A stretch of DNA of 54,043 nucleotides from Cyclobacteriaceae bacterium. Lineage in GTDB: Bacteria > Bacteroidota > Bacteroidia > Cytophagales > Cyclobacteriaceae. The notes under the pieces are model-generated. The model saw nothing but the letters and a program-made list of their open reading frames with translations. It was not told the origin of the DNA and did not search any database. A program made the translations under genes and the position numbers. Positions within the stretch are counted from its first letter, which is position 1. Each line of letters opens with the position of its first letter. Below are positions 50,266 to 54,043 of this stretch, piece after piece. Location of the stretch: contig JAAUQL010000032.1 in assembly GCA_012033595.1 (NCBI GenBank), forward strand, positions 1 to 54,043, given 5' to 3'.

Positions 50266-51648
50266 TTACTTATCTAAACCAAAACGGCAGAGTATATAAA
50301 TTTCTAACGAGTTTGCATTTTTTATGATGTGGGCAAAATTCGCTCCGTTTCGGTACCCATAATTATAAACATTAGTTCTATCAACAATAATCCCGAGAAC
50401 GCCTGTGTCTTTTGCAAATTGGTAATCTCCCTGTGATGGGACATGGGCCCTTTTTGCTGAAAAAGATTGACCTAATAAGATTTCTATATCTGTAGCAAAA
50501 TCCAGGTTTGAGTTTACCACAAAATTTAAACCTGGTTTTGCCCAATGCGTATGGTAATGGAATAGAATATCTCCTTTGCCTTGGGCGGCAGATGTCCATG
50601 ATGCATCAAAATCAACTCCTAAGTTATGTCTATAATTTGCCGGAGCCCTTATTATTGAACCGCCACTTGTTGCTATTCCTCCGAATTCTCTTTTCCAAAC
50701 CCTAGATCGTTGAAAATCCGTGCTAATCTTAGCGAACTGTTTATAATTAATGACATCTTTCAATGAACTATTTCTGTAATTCAAATAGCCATTTACATGA
50801 TACACACCTAAACCTGCTGCTCCTGAAACCCCGGCTTGTAGAAAATTAACATCTCCCGTAGCTAATAATTGACCTGTAACATCTGATGCAGCAATTCCTA
50901 AAAATGCTCTGGCTCCACCACCGACTAATGAACCTATTCCACCAACCGCAGCACCTGCAAATGCCCCTTGCCAAGCACCGGTTAGCATAGCATTACCATC
51001 CCATCCGGTAGCCATCCTCGAAAATCCAGCACCCCCTACGGCTCCACAAGCTGCTCCGGCTAAGACAGCTCCGCCTCCTGCCGCAGCTACTCCAGCACCG
51101 GCTGCCCCAGCTAATGCTCCTCTCCAAATACCCCCGAAGGTTGAGTAACCCATATCTTTCGCTGCAATACCTCCAGAGATTCCCCCAATGCCTGCAGCTA
51201 TTCCAACTATCGCCAAGAACGCCAGCTCTCCATCGGGATCGACCATCATCAAGGGGCTGTTCCCCATCCCCACATACGGCGAGTCAAACTGCCCTTGTGG
51301 ATCCACCCCAAACCACCTGCCCACCGCAGCATCGTACTGCCTGGCGTGGAAGTCGTACTACTTCGTTAGGTCTTCATAAGCCTTGCCCTGAAAGATATCT
51401 TTGGTTTCCTTCTCTCCGGTACGCACCCAGTTTTTAGCCACCATGCCATAAGGATAGTAATCCGTGGTCTGCACGATGAAGCTCTCCGAGACGGTGAGCT
51501 TAAGATCATCGAAGTAGGCCTCATCGCCTTTTTGCCCTTCGTTGCTCAGGTAGATGTATAAATATCCCGGCTCCTGTGCCACCACCTCGTTGGCCAGCTT
51601 TTCATGTGGCACATTAATGCCGTCTTCCCGGCAGCTTCGGGCAATATG
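50266..51648 (-). pseudogene. Rhs/YD-repeat polymorphic toxin tip, 5'-truncated, with in-frame stop
   Basis: Readable from GEDGINVPHEKLANEVVAQEPGYLYIYLSNE-like Rhs sequence through YYPYGM and FQGKAYEDLTK, a TAG at 51358-51360, then YDFHARQYDAAVGRWFGVDP, the Rhs core boundary. After it come a Gly/Ala-rich segment (about residues 33-175 after the ATG-like Met at 51324) and a C-terminal domain with FHYHTHW (256-260) and PSQGD (296-300), a JAMM/DUF4329-like HxH...SxxD arrangement. The upstream part of the Rhs protein is missing before about 51640. The effector domain itself looks intact. Confidence 0.78.
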
Positions 51649-51652
51649 TTAA

Positions 51653-51880
51653 CTTGCCGAAAACCCCACAACCGGCACACCATTAGGCCATGATGTGTAC
51701 AAGGTACGGTTAGCCATAGCTTCCAAAGGCAAGGGGAAATCAGGTGGCGCCAGGGTAATCACTTTTGTGAAAGTGATCAAGGAAAAAGTATACCTGGTTT
51801 CCATCTACGACAAAGGACAGCTCGACAACTTGTCCAAAGACCAGATTGTCGAGCTGCTTAAAAAGGCTGGGTTGATATAA
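51653..51880 (+). pseudogene. RelE/HigB-type toxin fragment, 5'-truncated
   Basis: ENPTTGTPLGHDVYKVRLAIASKGKGKSGGARVITFVKVIKEKVYLVSIYDKGQLDNLSKDQIVELLKKAG matches the C-terminal two-thirds of a RelE-superfamily addiction-module toxin. The usual N-terminal strand-helix (FxxxxKKL.KKYPS) is missing; the frame hits a stop at 51650-51652, where the Rhs fragment on the other strand also ends. No antitoxin gene follows. Confidence 0.72.
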
Positions 51881-51896
51881 ACTATCTCTTAATTAT

Positions 51897-52355
51897 TCAT
51901 GGGTGGTCTTCCAAAATTATTGTCAATTTATCATCATATACTGACATCCCCTCACAGATCATAAAACCTTGCATTTGAACAAACAGCGAATCACCTGGTT
52001 GCAAATTTTCATCTATATCTAAGTTGATTATTCTTTTTTCATTTAAAGTGAGGTTTTTATCAGTGATAAGATTGCCAGTTTGAGCATCTAATATTTCGTA
52101 TAACAGCAGCTTATTGTGATATATAATCTGCAAAGAATCAAAGAATAGCGTTATTTCTTTATTCAAATTAAACTCATGGCTAATAATATAGCCTGGTCCC
52201 AGACTCTTTGTAACTAAGATTGTAACCTTGCCGCATGGAAAATCAATATTTTTTTCTTCAGAACCATCCGTTGGCAACACAGTTACCGGATCACATCCTT
52301 TTACACCAAGTATAAGGATACAAATAATAAAACCTATTTTCATCTTCCGAACCAT
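51897..52355 (-). CDS. Hypothetical lipoprotein
   Basis: A 152-residue protein (or 148 from the Met at 52343) with lipoprotein signal FIICILILGVKGC (lipobox VKGC). The mature part is beta-rich (CGKVTILVTKSLGPGYIISHEFNLNKEITLFFDSLQIIY). I recognise no family. AT-rich composition and isolation between truncated toxin genes suggest it belongs to the accessory patch. Confidence 0.6.
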   Translation of the reverse strand: MVRKMKIGFIICILILGVKGCDPVTVLPTDGSEEKNIDFPCGKVTILVTKSLGPGYIISHEFNLNKEITLFFDSLQIIYHNKLLLYEILDAQTGNLITDKNLTLNEKRIINLDIDENLQPGDSLFVQMQGFMICEGMSVYDDKLTIILEDHP

Positions 52356-52522
52356 TTAAAATAATAAGCTTGATTTTCAAAGTAATTAGGGTGCAATGCG
52401 GAATTTACAAAACTAAAAGGTCTACCCCATAAGAAGCCCCAGTAAGCCTTGTCCCGCATAGTTAGCGAGATACGCATCACCGAATGCTCGGGGACGATGG
52501 TGTATTTAGTAAAGGGAGACAA
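52340..52522 (-). other. Short ORF of uncertain coding status
   Basis: An open stretch of 60 codons (SPFTKYTIVPEHSVMRISLTMRDKAYWGFLWGRPFSFVNSALHPNYF) beginning with TTG, its end overlapping the lipoprotein start by 16 bases. It is aromatic-rich and could be the tail of a broken gene whose upstream part is missing. No family recognised. Bases 52523-52612 hold nothing clear. Confidence 0.3.
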
Positions 52523-52612
52523 GTTTTCGGCACAACAAAATATTTAGGTAGTCCAGCACGCGGTAAGGGATAAAGGAGAAAAGGTTTTTTTTCGACGCGT
52601 ACTCAGTCTAAG

Positions 52613-52813
52613 CTAATTTTTGTCTGCCTTCATCACAAAAAAGCCTACAATCGCCACAGCAGCACTAATAATAAGCGGTGTCCAATTGGCTTTGCTCACT
52701 GCAATGTCGAGCCCCAGCAAATTAAAACTTTCTGAATCATTGATGGCCTGAATGCCAAAAATGACGGCGCCGATAAGGCCCAAAACAAGTAAGATGATAC
52801 CGAAGATTTTCAT
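52613..52813 (-). CDS. Small two-helix membrane protein
   Basis: A 66-residue protein: MKIFGIILLVLGLIGAVIFGIQAIND, a loop with SESFNLLGLDIAVSKANW, and TPLIISAAVAIVGFFVMKADKN. The pattern is common in small Bacteroidota membrane proteins of unknown function. The ATG at 52813 directly starts the first helix; the upstream in-frame Met at 52870 would add a hydrophilic 19-residue extension. It lies in line with the DUF1328 gene and may be cotranscribed. Confidence 0.75.
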   Translation of the reverse strand: MKIFGIILLVLGLIGAVIFGIQAINDSESFNLLGLDIAVSKANWTPLIISAAVAIVGFFVMKADKN

Positions 52814-52955
52814 GTCGTAATGTGATTGGTTTAAAGAATTATGTATAAAATGAAACCTGACAGGGTTCAATCCACTGTCAGGTTGTTTGATTCATTTTGA
52901 AAAGGACGCTAATAATGCCCCTTTATGTAGTGCCGAGCCTTACGCCACGGCTGGC

Positions 52956-53129
52956 CTATCTGAACCCTTTGCCTCTGACTGCTCCGGCAATAAGTGAAAT
53001 AACCAGTAAGACCAGAAAAACAAAGAATACGATTTTGGCAATAGATGCAGCACCGGCGGCGATTCCACCAAATCCAAGAACTGCGGCAATTAGTGCGATA
53101 ACAAGAAATAATATAGTCAAGCGTAGCAT
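52956..53129 (-). CDS. DUF1328 family small membrane protein
   Basis: A 57-residue protein with two membrane segments: [53 protein letters not shown], a clear DUF1328 (YtjA-type) sequence. The function is unknown; relatives are often stress-induced. The start at 53129 matches the family N-terminus; the longer ORF upstream is non-coding extension. Confidence 0.9.
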   Translation of the reverse strand: MLRLTILFLVIALIAAVLGFGGIAAGAASIAKIVFFVFLVLLVISLIAGAVRGKGFR

Positions 53130-53354
53130 GGTATATAATTTTAATGAAACATAAATCTTTAATTGGGTATAATAGAATTCCTTGCCAAACCTGATTATTG
53201 CCCTCAAAGCGGCTGAGCGCCTATCCAAATCCTGGAAGTTGGGGAATAAAATGCACAATATGCGCACAAAGTGTAACGGCTCGCCGCAAAACGAACCGAT
53301 CAAATGATATAAGATGCTTCAATGCATGATGCATGCAAAACCTCCTTTGCAGCG

Positions 53355-53918
53355 CTATTTACTTCTAATTAAATTTCTTAACACGCTCATTAAAATATTT
53401 GCCTTATCTTCTGTGTCAGATTTTTTAGGTATTGGTTTAATTTTACCAGAAGATATCAACTCCCCAGAGGAAGCGTGAAAATTCTTGTCTAAAAGTGGCG
53501 CAGTGATGTAAGAGGCGCCCTTTGATGGAGGTGGTAAAAACATTTTAAACCATCTGACAAAAAATGGCGCAGCTTCACCAGAAGTCATATCAGTCCTATT
53601 TCCTCCCGGGTCAATGGAAAAGACCTTTATACCATTTGATGAATATAAGTTTGCGAGTCTTTTGCTCATGACAGCCAAGGCCAATTTTGAATTGGCATAT
53701 GAATGAAAAATTCCACTCTTTTTCGGGTTTTTTAATTCATCCACGTTTAAAGCAGACGACATAAAAATAGCATTTGATGACGTATTAACTATTAGTGGAA
53801 ATTGAGCTCCGGCTTTACTTCGCATCAACAAGGGCCTAAATAGCTCCATCAAGAGGTATGGGGCTACCACGTTGGGAGTGTAAAACAAACTCTGTCTGGT
53901 TTGTTTAGTGTTCGTCAA
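53355..53918 (-). pseudogene. Short-chain dehydrogenase, 5'-truncated
   Basis: SDR C-terminal two-thirds: VVAPYLLMELFRPLL, LIVNTSSNAIF, the catalytic YANSK (YxxxK), and IKVFSIDPGGNRTDM. The N-terminal Rossmann motif (TGxxxGxG) and NNAG are missing. Upstream the frame continues through an A10 tract at 53927-53936 into sequence unlike any SDR, which then merges into a large inverted repeat. The residual frame opens with TTG. Probably a remnant, although the rest of the gene could be displaced beyond the window. Confidence 0.75.
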
Positions 53919-53960
53919 AACTACTGTTTTTTTTTTGAACGCAACTCTTAAATGCCTTTA

Positions 53961-54040
53961 AAATTTGGGGGCGAAGCCAGTCAAGGGCGGCCGAGGCACG
54001 AGGCCGTTCATATACCCTTGATTGGCTTTGTCCCAAATTT
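53961..54040. repeat. Long inverted repeat at window edge
   Basis: Left arm AAATTTGGGGGCGAAGCCAG plus TCAAGGG (53961-53987) and right arm CCCTTGATTGGCTTTGTCCC plus AAATTT (54015-54040) are reverse complements apart from about four differences and one indel. Between them lies a smaller nested hairpin CGGCC...GGCCG. GC content is clearly above that of the flanking DNA. Identity unknown. Confidence 0.75.
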
Positions 54041-54043
54041 TTC

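Noticed and set aside
53961-54040. Integron attC site.
   Set aside because: No R-box core sequences (GTTRRRY/RYYYAAC) and no integrase or cassette array nearby.

Overview
The window looks like a chromosome segment of a Bacteroidota bacterium, probably a free-living Cytophagales/Flavobacteriales-like gliding relative. The evidence is type IX secretion cargo with a gliding-type C-terminal domain next to a PorP/SprF protein, TAnnTTTG-type -7 promoter elements, many Bacteroidota-style lipoproteins, a Wzc/Wza exopolysaccharide export pair led by a UpxY/NusG-like factor, and a small group of polysaccharide-degrading enzymes. No species can be named from the sequence alone.

Layout. 0-2.7 kb: two different nucleotidyltransferase/HEPN toxin-antitoxin-type modules and a GxxExxY protein embedded in a field of AATT-phased palindromic repeats. 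2.7-7.3 kb (minus): an exopolysaccharide export operon (winged-helix/NTase regulator, NusG-like antiterminator, Wzc kinase, Wza lipoprotein). 7.6-19.9 kb: CorA, flotillin plus NfeD-like partner, CoA-disulfide reductase-rhodanese with a Crp/Fnr-like operator, monomeric isocitrate dehydrogenase, ankyrin lipoprotein, GNAT, META-domain lipoprotein, DUF418 protein and two hypothetical genes. 20.1-25.5 kb (minus): GH26, GH78 and sulfatase genes. 25.9-33.2 kb: flippase, tRNA-Gln, prs, rplY, pth, ABC permease, queA, ispD, DUF2795. 33.4-40.65 kb (minus): a four-gene cluster of secreted HYR-repeat adhesin, PorP/SprF, TPR/PD40 protein and a membrane sensor kinase. 41-47.3 kb: MFS transporter, membrane proteins, AsmA-like protein, DUF2914 protein, MgtC. 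47.5-52.5 kb: an accessory patchwork of truncated pieces (outer membrane barrel, IS66-like remnant, SymE/primase pair, HTH-VapBC operon, Rhs toxin tip with JAMM-like end, RelE remnant). 52.6-54.0 kb: two small membrane proteins, a truncated SDR and a long inverted repeat at the edge.

A cross-cutting observation is that about a dozen genes are broken by loss of exactly one base, nearly always in a homopolymer, and adding the base back restores a full-length family member. These are annotated as one gene each, typed pseudogene because the given sequence does not read through. Uncorrected homopolymer sequencing error is the simplest explanation. The most interesting biology is the adhesin-SprF-PD40-kinase cluster, the Rhs/JAMM-like toxin tip with its adjacent secreted small protein, the repeat field around the NTase/HEPN and GxxExxY genes, and the putative Crp/Fnr site at about -41.5 of the CoA-disulfide reductase gene.
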